Source of the DNA: Streptomyces sp. NK08204
GTDB lineage: Bacteria; Actinomycetota; Actinomycetes; Streptomycetales; Streptomycetaceae
Length of the DNA stretch: 64,000 nucleotides
Direction: 5' to 3'
NCBI RefSeq assembly: GCF_020400585.1
Contig: NZ_JAINVF010000001.1
Location: 699,906 to 763,905 of the forward strand
In this document: positions 28,755 to 37,829 of the stretch, one piece after another
Layout of the letters: each line of letters opens with the position of its first letter
Position numbering within the stretch: the first letter of the stretch is position 1
Position numbers and translations under genes: made by a program
Notes under the pieces: generated by a model
Seen by the model: the letters and a program-made list of their open reading frames with translations, nothing else
Database searches by the model: none
What the model was told of the DNA's origin: nothing

Positions 28755-29657
28755 TCAGCCCTGGGCGGCCTCGCCCAGCGCCTCCAGTACCGGGCGGATC
28801 AGCGGGTGTCCCTCGGCGCCGCGCCGCACGGCCGCGAAGACCCGCCGGGTGGGGGCCACGCCGTCGACGGGACGGACGACCACGCCCGTGAGGTCCATGC
28901 CGCGCAGCGCGGAGCGGGGCACGAGGGCCACACCCGCATCGGCGGACGCCAGGGCGACGACGGCACGGAAGTCGTCGGAGGAGTGCTCGAGGCTGGGCTG
29001 GAAGCCGGCGCTCTCGCAGGCGAGGACGACCACGTCGTGGCAGGGGTTGCCGGGGTACGGTCCGATCCACGGGTCCTTGGCCAGCTCGGACAGGGGCACC
29101 TCGGGGGCGTCCGCGAGGCGGTGGCCGACCGGGACGACCGCGTCGAAGGGCTCCGCGTACAGCGGGACGTGGGTGAGGCGGGGGTCGTCGGCGGGCGGCG
29201 CGCCCCGGTACTCGACGGCCACGGCCACGTCCACCTGCCGGTCCAGGACCATCGGCAGGCTGGCGTCGCCCTCGGCGTCCCGCACCCGGATGCGTATGCC
29301 GGGCGAGGCGGCGGCCAGGCGGGCCACGGCCGGGGCCACGACCTCGGCGATGCCGGTCGCGAAGGCCGCCACGGTGACCGTGCCCGCCTCTCCCGAGCCG
29401 TAGGCGGCCAGCTCCGCCTCCGCGCGCTCGAGCTGGGCGAGGACCGCGTTGGTGTGGCTGAGCAGGATCTCACCGGCCGGGGTGAGCCGGACGCCCTTGG
29501 CGCCGCGCTCGACCAGACGGTGGCCGGTCTCCTGCTCCAGGGCCGTCAGCTGCTGCGAGACGGCCGAGGGGGTGAGGTAGAGCGCGGCGGCTGCCGCGGT
29601 GACCGTGCGGTGGTCGGCCACCGCCCGGAGGATGTGGAGCCGCCGTGCTTCGATCAT
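28755..29657 (-). CDS. LysR-family transcriptional regulator
   Basis: 300 residues. The N-terminal winged helix-turn-helix is clear: LHILRAVADHRTVTAAAAAL then LTPSAVSQQLTALEQETG. Residues about 90-290 are the periplasmic-binding-protein-like effector domain. It lies just downstream (30 bases) of kbl on the same strand and could control threonine breakdown by tdh-kbl, although LysR targets are usually divergent. The effector is unknown. Confidence 0.88.
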   Translation of the reverse strand: MIEARRLHILRAVADHRTVTAAAAALYLTPSAVSQQLTALEQETGHRLVERGAKGVRLTPAGEILLSHTNAVLAQLERAEAELAAYGSGEAGTVTVAAFATGIAEVVAPAVARLAAASPGIRIRVRDAEGDASLPMVLDRQVDVAVAVEYRGAPPADDPRLTHVPLYAEPFDAVVPVGHRLADAPEVPLSELAKDPWIGPYPGNPCHDVVVLACESAGFQPSLEHSSDDFRAVVALASADAGVALVPRSALRGMDLTGVVVRPVDGVAPTRRVFAAVRRGAEGHPLIRPVLEALGEAAQG

Positions 29658-29687
29658 GCCTGGATTATCGCAAACCGGACGGGTGGA

Positions 29688-30887
29688 TCAGCTCTCCAGC
29701 TCCGCGCGCGCCGCGACGAACGCGTCCACGGCCCGGTTGACGTCGTCCGTCGAGTGCGCGGCGGACAGCTGGACGCGGATACGGGCCTGACCCTGCGGAA
29801 CGACCGGGTAGGAGAAGCCGATCACGTAGACGCCGCGCTCCAGCAGCAGTTCGGCCATGCGGGCCGCCTTCGCCGCGTCGCCGATCATGACCGGCGCGAT
29901 GGCGTGGTCGCCGGGGAGGATGTCGAAACCCTCCTCGGTCATCCGGCGGCGGAACAGCGCGGTGTTCTCGGTGAGGCGCACGCGCAGGTCGTCGGCCGAC
30001 TCCAGCAGGTCGAGGACCTTGAGCGAGGCCGCCGCGATCACCGGTGCGAGCGTGTTCGAGAAGAGGTACGGCCGGGAACGCTGACGCAGCAGCGCGACGA
30101 TCTCGGCGCGGGCGGCGACGTAGCCGCCGGAGGCGCCGCCGAGCGCCTTGCCGAGGGTGCCGGTGATGATGTCGACGCGGTCCATGACGCCGTGCAGCTC
30201 GGGGGTGCCGCGGCCGGTGGGGCCGACGAAGCCGACGGCGTGCGAGTCGTCGACCATGACCATGGCGTCGTGGCGGTCGGCGAGGTCGCAGATCTCGCTC
30301 AGCGGGGCGACGTAGCCGTCCATGGAGAAGACGCCGTCGGTGACGATCAGCTTGCGGCGCGCGCCGCCCTCGGTGGCCTCCTTGAGCTTCGCCTCCAGGT
30401 CGGCGAGGTCGCGGTTGGCGTAGCGGAAGCGCTGGGCCTTGGACAGGCGGATGCCGTCGATGATGGAGGCGTGGTTGAGGGCGTCGGAGATCACCGCGTC
30501 CTCCTCGCCGAGCAGCGTCTCGAAGACGCCGCCGTTGGCGTCGAAGCAGGAGGAGTACAGGATCGTGTCCTCCTGGCCGAGGAAGGCCGAGAGGCGCGCC
30601 TCCAGTTCCTTGTGCACCTCCTGGGTGCCGCAGATGAAGCGCACGGAGGCCATGCCGTAGCCCCAGCGGTCCAGGGCCTGGTGGGCGGCGGCGATCACCT
30701 CGGGGTGGTCGGCGAGACCGAGGTAGTTGTTGGCGCAGAAGTTGAGGACCTCGCCGGGCAGGCCGCCGGCGGTGACGTTGACGGTCGCGGACTGCGGGGT
30801 GCCGATGACGCGCTCGGGCTTGTGCAGTCCGGCGGCGCGGATCTCGTCGAGGGTGGCGCGCAGGTCGTCGCGGACGGTCTCGAACAT
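29688..30887 (-). CDS. kbl: Glycine C-acetyltransferase (2-amino-3-ketobutyrate CoA ligase)
   Basis: 399 residues, ATG at 30887 preceded by GGAGCTCTTCC. PLP-dependent alpha-oxoamine synthase: the aldimine region is [15 protein letters not shown], and the PLP lysine lies in [15 protein letters not shown]. It cleaves 2-amino-3-ketobutyrate with CoA to glycine and acetyl-CoA, the second step of threonine breakdown. It lies 63 bases downstream of tdh, forming the classic two-gene operon. Complete. Confidence 0.95.
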   Translation of the reverse strand: MFETVRDDLRATLDEIRAAGLHKPERVIGTPQSATVNVTAGGLPGEVLNFCANNYLGLADHPEVIAAAHQALDRWGYGMASVRFICGTQEVHKELEARLSAFLGQEDTILYSSCFDANGGVFETLLGEEDAVISDALNHASIIDGIRLSKAQRFRYANRDLADLEAKLKEATEGGARRKLIVTDGVFSMDGYVAPLSEICDLADRHDAMVMVDDSHAVGFVGPTGRGTPELHGVMDRVDIITGTLGKALGGASGGYVAARAEIVALLRQRSRPYLFSNTLAPVIAAASLKVLDLLESADDLRVRLTENTALFRRRMTEEGFDILPGDHAIAPVMIGDAAKAARMAELLLERGVYVIGFSYPVVPQGQARIRVQLSAAHSTDDVNRAVDAFVAARAELES

Positions 30888-30950
30888 GGGAAGAGCTCCT
30901 GGGATGTCCTGGGATATGCGTGCGGCTGAGGGGGTTGCGCGGTCCGCGTC

Positions 30951-31979
30951 TCAGGCGGTCCAGTCGAGGATGACCTTGCCGCCCTTGCCGCTGGCGGCGT
31001 CGGCGAAGGCCGCCTCGTAGTCGCGGTAGTCGTAGCGGCCGGTGATCACGGGGGCGAGGTCGAGGCCGCCCTCCAGCAGCACCGACATCGCGTACCAGGT
31101 CTCGAACATCTCGCGGCCGTAGATGCCCTTGATGGTGATCATCGAGGTGACGATGCGGGCCCAGTCGACCGGGAACTCCTCGGCGGGCAGGCCGAGCATG
31201 GCGATCCGGCCGCCGTGGGTCAGGTTGGCGATCATGTCGCGCATGGCCTCGGGCCGGCCGGACATCTCCAGGCCGATGTCGAAGCCCTCGCGCAGGCCCA
31301 GCTCCCGCTGCCCGTCGGCGATCGAGGTCCGGGAGACGTTCAGGGCGAGGCTCACACCGATCTTGCGGGCCAGCTCCAGTCGCTCCTCGCTGACGTCGGT
31401 GATGACGACGTTGCGGGCGCCGGCGTGCCGGGCCACTGCGGCGGCCATCAGGCCGATGGGGCCGGCGCCGGTGATCAGGACGTCCTCGCCGACCAGCGGG
31501 AAGGACAGCGCGGTGTGCACGGCGTTGCCGAACGGGTCGAAGATCGCGGCGATGTCCAGGTCGACGGGGACGCGGTGCACCCAGACGTTGGACGCGGGCA
31601 GCGCGACGTACTCGGCGAAGGCGCCGTCGCGGCCGACGCCGAGGCCGACGGTGGCCCGGCACAGATGGCGGCGCCCGGCCAGGCAGTTGCGGCACTTGCC
31701 GCACACCAGGTGCCCCTCGCCGCTGACCCGGTCGCCGATCCCGATCTCGGTGACGTCACGTCCGACCTCGACGACCTGCCCGACGAACTCGTGGCCGAGC
31801 ACGAGCGGGGTGTTGATCGCCTGCTGCGCCCAGCCGTCCCAGGCCCGGATGTGCAGGTCCGTGCCGCAGATACCGGTCCGCATGACCTTGATCAGCACGT
31901 CGCCGGGACCGATGGCGGGCTCCGGGACGTCCGTGAGCCAGAGTCCCGGCTCCGCCTTCTCCTTGACCAGCGCCTTCAA
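30951..31979 (-). CDS. tdh: L-threonine 3-dehydrogenase
   Basis: 342 residues. I chose TTG at 31979 because it gives the family start [15 protein letters not shown] and has AGGAGC at the right distance. Zinc ligands: catalytic Cys in [11 protein letters not shown] and His-Glu in LGHEFVG; structural zinc [18 protein letters not shown]-binding [10 protein letters not shown]. It oxidises threonine to 2-amino-3-ketobutyrate, which Kbl then splits. Operon with kbl downstream. Confidence 0.95.
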   Translation of the reverse strand: MKALVKEKAEPGLWLTDVPEPAIGPGDVLIKVMRTGICGTDLHIRAWDGWAQQAINTPLVLGHEFVGQVVEVGRDVTEIGIGDRVSGEGHLVCGKCRNCLAGRRHLCRATVGLGVGRDGAFAEYVALPASNVWVHRVPVDLDIAAIFDPFGNAVHTALSFPLVGEDVLITGAGPIGLMAAAVARHAGARNVVITDVSEERLELARKIGVSLALNVSRTSIADGQRELGLREGFDIGLEMSGRPEAMRDMIANLTHGGRIAMLGLPAEEFPVDWARIVTSMITIKGIYGREMFETWYAMSVLLEGGLDLAPVITGRYDYRDYEAAFADAASGKGGKVILDWTA

Positions 31980-32163
31980 CGCTACGGCTCCTGTGGGTGA
32001 GGTCCCGGGGCGCGGGCGAGTCGAGGCGGCCCGCACCGGGAAGAGGGGGTGGAATCACCCCGCAATCTGCCGTATGCGCGGGCCAGGGTCCATCGAGCTT
32101 TTCTTAACCGCCGCCTCAGCTTTGCTTCATGCCTGCCTGCCCCCAGGCGGCTCGGCCTTCGGA

Positions 32164-32736
32164 TCACAGGGGTAGCCCGTCCGCGGCGCCGCGTTCGAGG
32201 CGCACGACGAGGTCGGCGGCGAGCGTCTTGACGGTGTCCAGGACGTTTCTCCCCCACGCCCTGGGCGCCGTGTCGGCCACGCACAGGGTGCCGAGCGCCA
32301 TGCCGGAGCTGTCGATGAGCGGGGCGCCCAGATAGGCGTGGATCCCGAACTCGTCGACGACCGGGTTCCCGGCGAACCTCGGGTAGTCGCGGACGTCCTC
32401 CAGCACCAGTGCCTTGCGGCGGACCACCACATGGGGGCAGAACCCGTGCTCGCGCGGGAGCACCCGGCCCACCACGGCGCTGCTGCCGTCCTCCCGCACG
32501 GGCGGGACGGCGGGGGTGACGAGGCCCGCGAAGAACTGCTGGTCCTCGCCGATGAAGTTGACCATGGCGTACGGCGCCGCGACGAGCCGGGCGAGGTGGT
32601 CCGCGAAGGCGTCGAGCGCGGGTTGGGGCCGGTCCACCAGGCCGAGTCGGCGCAGTCGGTGGATCCGGGCGGGGGCTTCCTTGTCCTCCGGGGTGAGCAG
32701 CAGGCCCCGGACCGGCCGGGGCGGCTCGTAGCTCAT
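32164..32736 (-). CDS. GAF-domain protein linked to the conservon
   Basis: 190 residues from ATG 32736, overlapping the end of the GTPase gene by four bases. The GAF core runs from about residue 30: LARLVAAPYAMVNFIGEDQQFFAG, GFCPHVVVRRKALVLEDVRD, YLGAPLIDSSGMALGTLCVAD. A Cys in HGFCPHVV could bind a cofactor or be redox active. Its place as last gene of the conservon suggests that it is an output or partner of the small GTPase. GAF proteins bind small ligands; the ligand here is unknown. Confidence 0.85.
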   Translation of the reverse strand: MSYEPPRPVRGLLLTPEDKEAPARIHRLRRLGLVDRPQPALDAFADHLARLVAAPYAMVNFIGEDQQFFAGLVTPAVPPVREDGSSAVVGRVLPREHGFCPHVVVRRKALVLEDVRDYPRFAGNPVVDEFGIHAYLGAPLIDSSGMALGTLCVADTAPRAWGRNVLDTVKTLAADLVVRLERGAADGLPL

Positions 32737-33332
32737 GGCCGTGCTCCGTGGCTGGGTGCGGGCTCGGGGGTGTGGGCGAGGAGGTGGCGTACGAGGGTGA
32801 GCAGGGTCTGGACGCCGGAGCTGGAGATCCGTGCGTCGCAGCGGACGACCGGGACCTCCGGGGCGAGGCCGATGGCGGCGCGTACCTCTTCGGGGTCGTA
32901 GCGGTGGGCGCCCTCGAACTCGTTGACGGCGATGATGAAGGCGAGGCCGCGTTCCTCGAAGAAGTCCACGGCGGCGAAGCAGTCCTGCAGGCGCCGGGTG
33001 TCGGCGAGGATCACAGCGCCGAGCGCGCCCTCGGACAGCTCGTCCCACATGAACCAGAACCGCTCCTGTCCCGGCGTGCCGAACAGGTAGAGCACGTGTT
33101 GCGCGTCGAGGGTGATCCGGCCGAAGTCCATGGCGACCGTCGTCTCGAGCTTGTTCTCGATGCCGTCGAGGCTGTCCGTCGCGGCGCTGACCGTGGTGAG
33201 CAGTTCCTCCGTGCTGAGCGGGGCGATCTCGCTGACCGCGCCCACGAAGGTGGTCTTGCCGACCCCGAACCCGCCCGCCACCAGGATCTTGAGCGCGGTG
33301 GGGAACGGGTCAGAGCTGTCGTCGTAGTCCAT
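32733..33332 (-). CDS. cvnD: Conservon small GTPase (CvnD-like)
   Basis: 199 residues. P-loop GGFGVGKTTFVGAVSE, switch-II region LFGTPGQERFWFMWDEL with the GTPQQ/GTPGQ motif, and AVNEFEG in the place of NKxD, typical of the conservon GTPases of Streptomyces (ATP/GTP-binding, MglA-like). The start overlaps cvnC by 23 bases. It is thought to work with CvnA-C in a membrane-associated switch like a G-protein system. Confidence 0.9.
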   Translation of the reverse strand: MDYDDSSDPFPTALKILVAGGFGVGKTTFVGAVSEIAPLSTEELLTTVSAATDSLDGIENKLETTVAMDFGRITLDAQHVLYLFGTPGQERFWFMWDELSEGALGAVILADTRRLQDCFAAVDFFEERGLAFIIAVNEFEGAHRYDPEEVRAAIGLAPEVPVVRCDARISSSGVQTLLTLVRHLLAHTPEPAPSHGARP

Positions 33333-33687
33333 CGAGCACTGCCTCCAGCAGGGACCGGTCGGTGGGGTTGTGGTGGTACGCGGGCGCCTTGGTGGTGAGC
33401 GCCCCGCAGTCGACGAGGTCCGACAGCAGCACCTTGGTGACCACCGCGGGCAGTCTCAGCTGCGCGGCGACCTCGGCGACCGAGACGGGGCCCCGGCACA
33501 GGTCGAGCGCGTGGGCGTGCTCGGGGCCGAGGTAGCCGAGCGGGGTGACGCCGGTGGCCATCACCTGTGACATCAGGTCGAGGGCGACGCTGGGCTCGGT
33601 TCGGCCGTTGCTGACCGTGAACGGGCGCACCAGCCGGCCGGCCGCGTCGTCCAGCCAGGGTCCGTCGCCGGCTGCGGCCACCTTCAA
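33310..33687 (-). CDS. cvnC: Conservon DUF742 protein (CvnC-like)
   Basis: 125 residues. DUF742 landmarks: WLDDAAGRLVRPFTVSNGRT, LGPEHAHALDLCRGPVSVAEVAAQL and VVTKVLLSDLVDCGALT, with a winged-helix-like second half. Starts four bases inside cvnB. It is the usual third member of the conservon, bridging roadblock protein and GTPase; the biochemical role is not settled. Confidence 0.9.
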   Translation of the reverse strand: MKVAAAGDGPWLDDAAGRLVRPFTVSNGRTEPSVALDLMSQVMATGVTPLGYLGPEHAHALDLCRGPVSVAEVAAQLRLPAVVTKVLLSDLVDCGALTTKAPAYHHNPTDRSLLEAVLDGLRRQL

Positions 33688-34118
33688 GGCCTCATCGCGG
33701 TCTGTTCGACGGCGTGCTGCCGGGGTGCGGTCGTCAGACAGGGGCGGACGCTCTTGACGAGCATCGCCATCTCGTAGCCGAGGACGGCCGCGTCGGCCTC
33801 GCGGCCGGCGAGGACGGCGAGACAGGTGCCGGAGCCTGCGGTGGTGACGAACAGCAGTGTCGAGTCGAGTTCGACGACGACCTGCCGTACGTCCCCGCCG
33901 TCACCGAACCGGGCGCCCGCGCTGCGGCCGAGGGAGTACAGGCCGGAGGCCAGCGCCGCCATGTGGTCGGCGCTGTCGGGATCGAGGCCGTGCACGGACT
34001 TCACCAGTCCGTCGCAGGACAGGAGCACCGCGCTGCTGGTGTGCGGTACGCGCTGCACGAGGCCGCTCAGCAGCCAGTCGAGGTCGGATGCCTGAACGGT
34101 CGGCGCATCGCTCGCCAT
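33684..34118 (-). CDS. cvnB: Roadblock/LC7 protein of the conservon (CvnB-like)
   Basis: 144 residues. The roadblock fold is seen in LDWLLSGLVQRVPHTSSAVLLSCDGL, the helix ADHMAALASGLYSLGRSA and the strands VVVELDSTLLFVTTAGSGTCLAVL. Roadblock proteins regulate small GTPases such as CvnD. It lies 156 bases downstream of the kinase gene; this spacer contains no other gene. Confidence 0.92.
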   Translation of the reverse strand: MASDAPTVQASDLDWLLSGLVQRVPHTSSAVLLSCDGLVKSVHGLDPDSADHMAALASGLYSLGRSAGARFGDGGDVRQVVVELDSTLLFVTTAGSGTCLAVLAGREADAAVLGYEMAMLVKSVRPCLTTAPRQHAVEQTAMRP

Positions 34119-34274
34119 GGTGGATCGACTCCTTGGTCACGAAGGTCTGCCGGAGCGCGGGTGAGGGGGACGGGGGTGGGATGCAGGGGTCGACCGGCCG
34201 GTGCGCTCCTGGGGCGGCCGGTGCGTGGCCGCCGTCGGACGGGGCACAGGGACGTGTGGCTTCAGTACGGGGGA

Positions 34275-35987
34275 CTACTCCAACTGCTGCTGGGCCTCGG
34301 CGAGTCCGATTCCGCGTTGGAAGGCGGCCATCAGTCCGGGGTCGTGGCCCGCGACGGTGTCGCAGTCCTGGCGCGGGACGGGTCCGCCGCGGAGCTGGGG
34401 CGCGAGGTGCTGCTGGGCACGGCGGCGCGGCAGTCGGGGCTTGTCCGTGGTGTCCTGCACCGTCTCGCCGCGCGGGCTGGGCAGGATGCCCGTGCCCGCG
34501 TGTGCGTCGGCCAGGGCCCGGTCCTCGGGTCCGGTACCGGGCACGGCCTCGGCGGGGTTGCGCCGGTCGTCGTGGACCCCGCGCACGGGCAGCGGCGCCG
34601 GAGCGCCTCCGGGCGGTCGCGGCACCGGGGCGGGTACGGAGGAGTGCGGCTGCGGCTGCGGTCGCTGCCGCGGTTGCCGGGGGGCGCGTTGCCTCTGGTG
34701 CTCGGAGGGCGGTGACGCCGGCGACGAGGCCCCGGCCGTCCCCGCCGCGGAAGCGGAGCCCTGTGTGTCCACAGCGTCCCCAGCCGTGCCCAACAGCGCC
34801 TGCGGGACGACGAGTACGGCCTGCACGCCGCCGTAGATATTGGTCTGGAGCCGCACGTCGATGCCGTGCCTCTGGGCGAGTTGGGAGACGACGTACAGGC
34901 CGATGCGGCCGTCGGCCAGCAGGCGTGCGACGTTCACCTGGTCGGGGTGGGCGAGCAGGGCGTTCATCCGGCTCTGCTCGTCGACGGGCATGCCGAGCCC
35001 TCGGTCCTCGACCTCCACGGCGAGCCCGGAAGTGACGAGGGTGGCCCGCAGCAGCACCTGGGTGTGCGGAGCGGAGAACACCGTGGCGTTCTCGATGAGT
35101 TCGGCAAGCAGGTGGATGACGTCGGCGACGGCGTGTCCGCGCAGCTCGCCGTCGACGGGCGGCACCAGTTTCACCCGGGAGTACTGCTCGACCTCGGCGA
35201 TCGCGGAACGCAGCACCTCCGTCATGCCGACCGGGTTGGTCCACTGCCGCCGGGAGACGGCACCACCGAGCACGGCGAGGTTCTCGGCGTGCCGCCGGAT
35301 GCGGGTGGCGAGGTGGTCCACGTGGAACAGGCCCTTGAGCAGCTCGGGGTCCTCGATCTCGTTCTCCAGCTCGTCGAGGATCGAGATCTCCCGGTGCACG
35401 AGGGACTGAAGCCGCCGCGCGAGGTTGACGAAGACCTCGAGTTTCTGCTCGCTGCCCGCGTGGCTGGAGAGCTGGGCGGCCTGCACGACGGCGGTGACGG
35501 CGCCGTCGTGCGCACGGGCCAGGTCGGCGGCGAGGAGTTCGAAGTCGTCGGCGCCCTCGGGCGGGCGGCGGCGCGTTCTGCGCTGCGGCGGGGTCTGCCC
35601 CTTGCGCAGCGTGTCGACGAGCTCGTGCAGGTCGGCCTCGCCGCGGGCGGCACCGCGGCGCAGCGCGTCGATCCGGTCGCTCACCGAGCGGGCGGCGCGT
35701 TCGGCGGCCACGGCGGCGATGAGGATGCCCGCGACGGTCACCGTGACCGCTCCGGCGAGCACGGCCCACAGCGACGGGTCGCTGGGCACACCGGCGGAGC
35801 GGATGCTGAACAGGACGGCCGCGCCGGCGCTGAGCGCGACGGCGAGCGGCGGCAGCACGGCGAGCCGCATGAGTTGTGGCCGTATGTGCGTCTCGGGCAG
35901 CGCGGGAGCGGGTCGGGCGACCGGTCGGCCGTGCCGGCCGCCCTCGCGGCGGTCGGCACGGGTGGCCGGTGCACGGAGCTGAGACAT
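34275..35987 (-). CDS. cvnA: Conservon sensor-kinase-like protein (CvnA-like)
   Basis: 570 residues from ATG 35987. Two transmembrane helices lie in the first 100 residues (LMRLAVLPPLAVALSAGAAV and LWAVLAGAVTVTVAGILIA) with a short external loop, then a helical dimerisation region with LVHREISILDELENEIED, and an ATPase domain with N-box ELIENATVFS and G-box EVEDRGLGMP. No phosphoacceptor His box typical of classical kinases is obvious, as in other nitrate-sensor-like conservon kinases. A disordered Pro/Gln/Arg-rich tail of about 170 residues follows. The 5' member of the conservon. Confidence 0.9.
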   Translation of the reverse strand: MSQLRAPATRADRREGGRHGRPVARPAPALPETHIRPQLMRLAVLPPLAVALSAGAAVLFSIRSAGVPSDPSLWAVLAGAVTVTVAGILIAAVAAERAARSVSDRIDALRRGAARGEADLHELVDTLRKGQTPPQRRTRRRPPEGADDFELLAADLARAHDGAVTAVVQAAQLSSHAGSEQKLEVFVNLARRLQSLVHREISILDELENEIEDPELLKGLFHVDHLATRIRRHAENLAVLGGAVSRRQWTNPVGMTEVLRSAIAEVEQYSRVKLVPPVDGELRGHAVADVIHLLAELIENATVFSAPHTQVLLRATLVTSGLAVEVEDRGLGMPVDEQSRMNALLAHPDQVNVARLLADGRIGLYVVSQLAQRHGIDVRLQTNIYGGVQAVLVVPQALLGTAGDAVDTQGSASAAGTAGASSPASPPSEHQRQRAPRQPRQRPQPQPHSSVPAPVPRPPGGAPAPLPVRGVHDDRRNPAEAVPGTGPEDRALADAHAGTGILPSPRGETVQDTTDKPRLPRRRAQQHLAPQLRGGPVPRQDCDTVAGHDPGLMAAFQRGIGLAEAQQQLE

Positions 35988-36404
35988 CTGCGTCCTCGTA
36001 CGGGTCCGTCGGGCCGGAATTGTTCGCGCGGCGTGCGAAGCGGTCACGCGCGACGGACACTCACGGTAGTTGCCCGAACACCATGCGCGGTGGGCAGTTG
36101 CCAAAGTCCCCCGGGGAGCATCCCGCTCTGGTATGAAGCCTCGTACGGCAGAGCGAGAAGAGAGCCGGATTGTCCGTACCGAGGGAAAGCCGTTCCGGTC
36201 TGACTCGCTCAGAAATGGTCAGGAGGGTGAACGCCGAACGAGCGGCCCGCCGTTGTCGAACACCGCGCCGGACTCTCGTGCCGTCGGGAATTCCGGCAGC
36301 CGCGCTCCCGCGCCCGCTCGGGATCACACGCTGTCTGTGAGAATGGAAGCCGTCCTCGGAGCGCCGCGGTACGCGGTGCGCCTCGCCCAACAGGAGCACG
36401 CACG
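35988..36404. other. Divergent intergenic region, no gene
   Basis: About 417 bases between the divergent cvnA and the Cys-rich pentapeptide gene. It must hold both promoters. I see no long symmetric operator and no convincing reading frame. Confidence 0.4.
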
Positions 36405-37472
36405 GTGTCGCCACAGCACGGAGCCCTTCCCTCCCCCGGGGGCCGCAAGCGGTCCTCCGCCGCCGAAGGACGTACGCGGTCCTCTGCCGGGAAGGCCCGG
36501 CAGGCCGGCCGGAGCCGGCCGGACCGCGGGGCCCAGGACCGCAGGGCACCGCAGGACCAGCCGCCGCAGGACCGCAGAGCACCGCAGGACCGGGCACCGC
36601 AGGACCGGGCACCGCAGGACCGGGCACCGCAGGACCGCAGGGACCTGCAGGCCGACTGCGCCAACTGCTTCGGCCTGTGCTGCGTGGCCCTGCCGTTCGC
36701 CCGTTCCGCCGACTTCGCCGTCGACAAGCGCGCCGGGCAGCCGTGTTCGAACCTCCAGGCGGACTTCCGCTGCGGCATCCACGCGCAGCTGCGCGACCGC
36801 GGCTACCCCGGCTGCACCGTCTTCGACTGCTTCGGCGCCGGGCAGAAGGTGTCGCAGGTGACCTTCGGCGGCACCGACTGGCGTCGGGCGCCGCGGACGG
36901 CGCGCCCCATGTTCGAGGTCTTCCCCGTCATGCGGCAGCTGCACGAGCTGCTCTGGTACGTCACCGAGGCCCTCGGCCTCGCACCGGCCGCCCCTGTCCA
37001 CAAGGAGCTGCGGCGGGCGCTGACCCGCATCGACGGCCTGACCCGCGGCAGCGCCGAGTCGGTCGCCGGGCTGGACGTGAACGCGCTGCGCGGCGAGGTC
37101 AACACGCTGCTGCTGAAGGCGAGCGAGCTCGTCCGGGCCCAGGTACCGGGCCGCAAGAAGAACCACCGCGGAGCCGATCTGATCGGCGCGAAGCTGTCCG
37201 GCGCCGATCTGAGAGGGGCCAGCCTGCGCGGCGCCCTCCTCGTCGCCGCCGACCTCAGCGGGGCGGATCTGCGCGACGCCGACCTGATCGGCGCCGATCT
37301 GCGCGACGCCGACCTGAGCGGCGCGGTCCTGACCGGCGCCCTGTTCCTCACCCAGGCGCAGCTGAACGCCGCCAAGGGCGACGCGGCCACCGAACTGCCT
37401 CCCACGCTGGGCCGGCCCGCGCACTGGTCGGCCTCCGGCCGGCGTCCGGTCGGCCGGGGGCACGCCTCCTAG
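36405..37472 (+). CDS. Cys-rich (YkgJ-like) and pentapeptide-repeat protein
   Basis: 355 residues from GTG 36405, CAGGAG upstream. Three parts: a low-complexity N-terminus with PQDRA repeats (residues about 40-80); a Cys-rich domain with CANCFGLCC, a Cys pair around CSNLQADFRC and GCTVFDCFGAG, like zinc/iron-chelating YkgJ proteins; and a C-terminal run of pentapeptide repeats of A(D/N)LxG type (GADLIGAKLSGADLRGASLRG onward, about 14 repeats) that would form a right-handed beta-helix. Pentapeptide proteins can mimic DNA or scaffold partners; function unknown. It is free-standing. Confidence 0.8.
   Translation: MSPQHGALPSPGGRKRSSAAEGRTRSSAGKARQAGRSRPDRGAQDRRAPQDQPPQDRRAPQDRAPQDRAPQDRAPQDRRDLQADCANCFGLCCVALPFARSADFAVDKRAGQPCSNLQADFRCGIHAQLRDRGYPGCTVFDCFGAGQKVSQVTFGGTDWRRAPRTARPMFEVFPVMRQLHELLWYVTEALGLAPAAPVHKELRRALTRIDGLTRGSAESVAGLDVNALRGEVNTLLLKASELVRAQVPGRKKNHRGADLIGAKLSGADLRGASLRGALLVAADLSGADLRDADLIGADLRDADLSGAVLTGALFLTQAQLNAAKGDAATELPPTLGRPAHWSASGRRPVGRGHAS
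36525..36650 (+). repeat. 15-base tandem repeats within the pentapeptide gene
   Basis: A unit of 15 bases based on GCACCGCAGGACCGG is repeated in tandem, with four near-perfect copies at the 3' end and degenerate ones before. It encodes the PQDRA repeats in frame. Length variation between strains is likely. Confidence 0.75.
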
Positions 37473-37829
37473 ACGCCCTCCTGGCGCTGAGCAGCGGGCG
37501 GGCGGCCACGCCGCCCGCCGCCCCGCTCGATGCCGGCTTCCCTGCAGGAGCGCGTGCCGCGATGACCCGGGACAGGAGTTTCAGTCATTCGGCCGGCCCT
37601 CGGCGTCACGGTCACGTATGACACGGACCCACCAGGTGTGCGGCGACGTCCGGACGGCGGCACGCCGGGTGCCGCCCCGGACGGCCATGGGACAGACGAA
37701 CTGAGCATGGTTGTCCGGTACGTCCACTTGGCGACTTTGCGTACCCGCATCGGCTGCGCCTGCGCCACGGGGCGGGGCGGGGAGCGGACCGTGATGCGGC
37801 GCGCCACCAGGGTCCGCGGGAAGCCCGGC
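37473..37829. other. Intergenic DNA without a supported gene
   Basis: This 357-base gap lies between convergent genes. A + strand frame of 72 codons beginning near 37638 has no ribosome site or family match and overlaps the end of the HAD gene, so I do not call it. Confidence 0.4.

Noticed and set aside
29665..31704. A long Arg-rich minus-strand frame across kbl and tdh
   Set aside because: Both kbl and tdh are complete in another frame of the same strand; the long frame is an out-of-phase shadow.
36525..36650. A CRISPR array
   Set aside because: The units are 15-base direct tandem repeats without spacers and lie in frame inside a gene.
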